A program made the translations under genes and the position numbers. A stretch of 24,411 nt of DNA from UBA5603 sp964501315 (GTDB lineage Bacteria > Bacillota_I > Bacilli_A > Izemoplasmatales > Hujiaoplasmataceae), in the NCBI GenBank assembly GCA_964501315.1, contig CAZCSO010000021.1, positions 1 through 24,411 on the forward strand. Direction: 5' to 3'. Each line of letters opens with the position of its first letter. Positions within the stretch are counted from its first letter, which is position 1. The notes under the pieces were generated by a model. The model saw only the letters and a list, made by a program, of their open reading frames with translations, was not told the DNA's origin and did not search any database. This document shows, piece by piece, positions 24,336-24,411 of the stretch.

Positions 24336-24411
24336 CCAAAAAACCACACTGGAGACTAAATTGTACCCCGTGTCAAGGACACAAGAAAAAAACCAGCTAT
24401 AATTTTTCCAA

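Larger units (their letters stand above)
22741..24411 (-). mobile_element. IS1182-family insertion sequence, ends not resolved
   Basis: The transposase, its own terminator and the upstream non-coding DNA indicate an IS1182-type element. I could not find convincing terminal repeats: TGGAAAA at 22743-22749 and its complement at the very end of the window are a weak pair. The right end may lie outside the window. GTGTC/GACAC (24370-24382) forms a small inverted repeat upstream of the gene. Confidence 0.5.

Overview
The window looks like a chromosomal segment of a low-GC, Firmicutes-related bacterium that uses the standard bacterial code: UGA is a stop (for example at the end of the YczE-like gene) and tryptophan is UGG. 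Consensus sigma-A promoters, strong AGGAGG-type ribosome sites, intrinsic terminators, a 550-residue Clostridia/Mollicutes-type GluRS and YdbS/YdbT-like PH proteins fit the Bacilli, perhaps the Izemoplasma/Acholeplasma or Erysipelotrichales side. I cannot fix the taxon from sequence alone.

Bases 1-11,695 read as a stable backbone. They hold a tRNA-Asn/tRNA-Glu pair and a TetR regulator with a consensus promoter and a 15-bp palindrome at its start site. The regulator overlaps a ferric-reductase-like membrane protein. Next come a YdbT/YdbS-like PH-domain pair and a small YesK-like membrane protein on the minus strand. On the plus strand follow an MFS exporter, a large membrane c-di-GMP enzyme (Cache-PAS-GGDEF-HD-GYP), a membrane metallophosphoesterase, and gltX. 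A tRNA-Glu(CTC) gene follows gltX by 8 nt, so the synthetase and its substrate tRNA seem to be made from one transcript.

Bases 11,650-18,900 form an AT-richer, patchy accessory region at the 3' side of that tRNA-Glu. Two decayed copies of the tRNA-Glu 3' end, each with its own terminator hairpin at the same distance, lie at about 13.5 and 15.7 kb. They divide the region into a MerR (AdhR-like)/aldo-keto reductase operon, a single-pass membrane protein with a degenerate J-like N-terminus and two 75-residue extracellular repeats, and a block with a broken second aldo-keto reductase copy. The rest holds an AT-rich lipoprotein of unknown function and a YczE-like membrane protein.

Bases 18,900-24,411 hold an intact IS256-family element, an ECF sigma factor overlapping a large Thr-rich membrane protein that sits in the anti-sigma position, and an IS1182-family transposase near the window end. 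The right end of the IS256 element supplies a TTGACA box spaced 18 bp from TCTAAT in the flanking DNA, so the insertion may drive the sigma operon.

The points most worth following are the repeated tRNA-Glu/terminator modules, the unusual sigma/membrane-protein pair with its possible IS-derived promoter, the J-like repeat protein, and the gltX-tRNA-Glu transcription unit.
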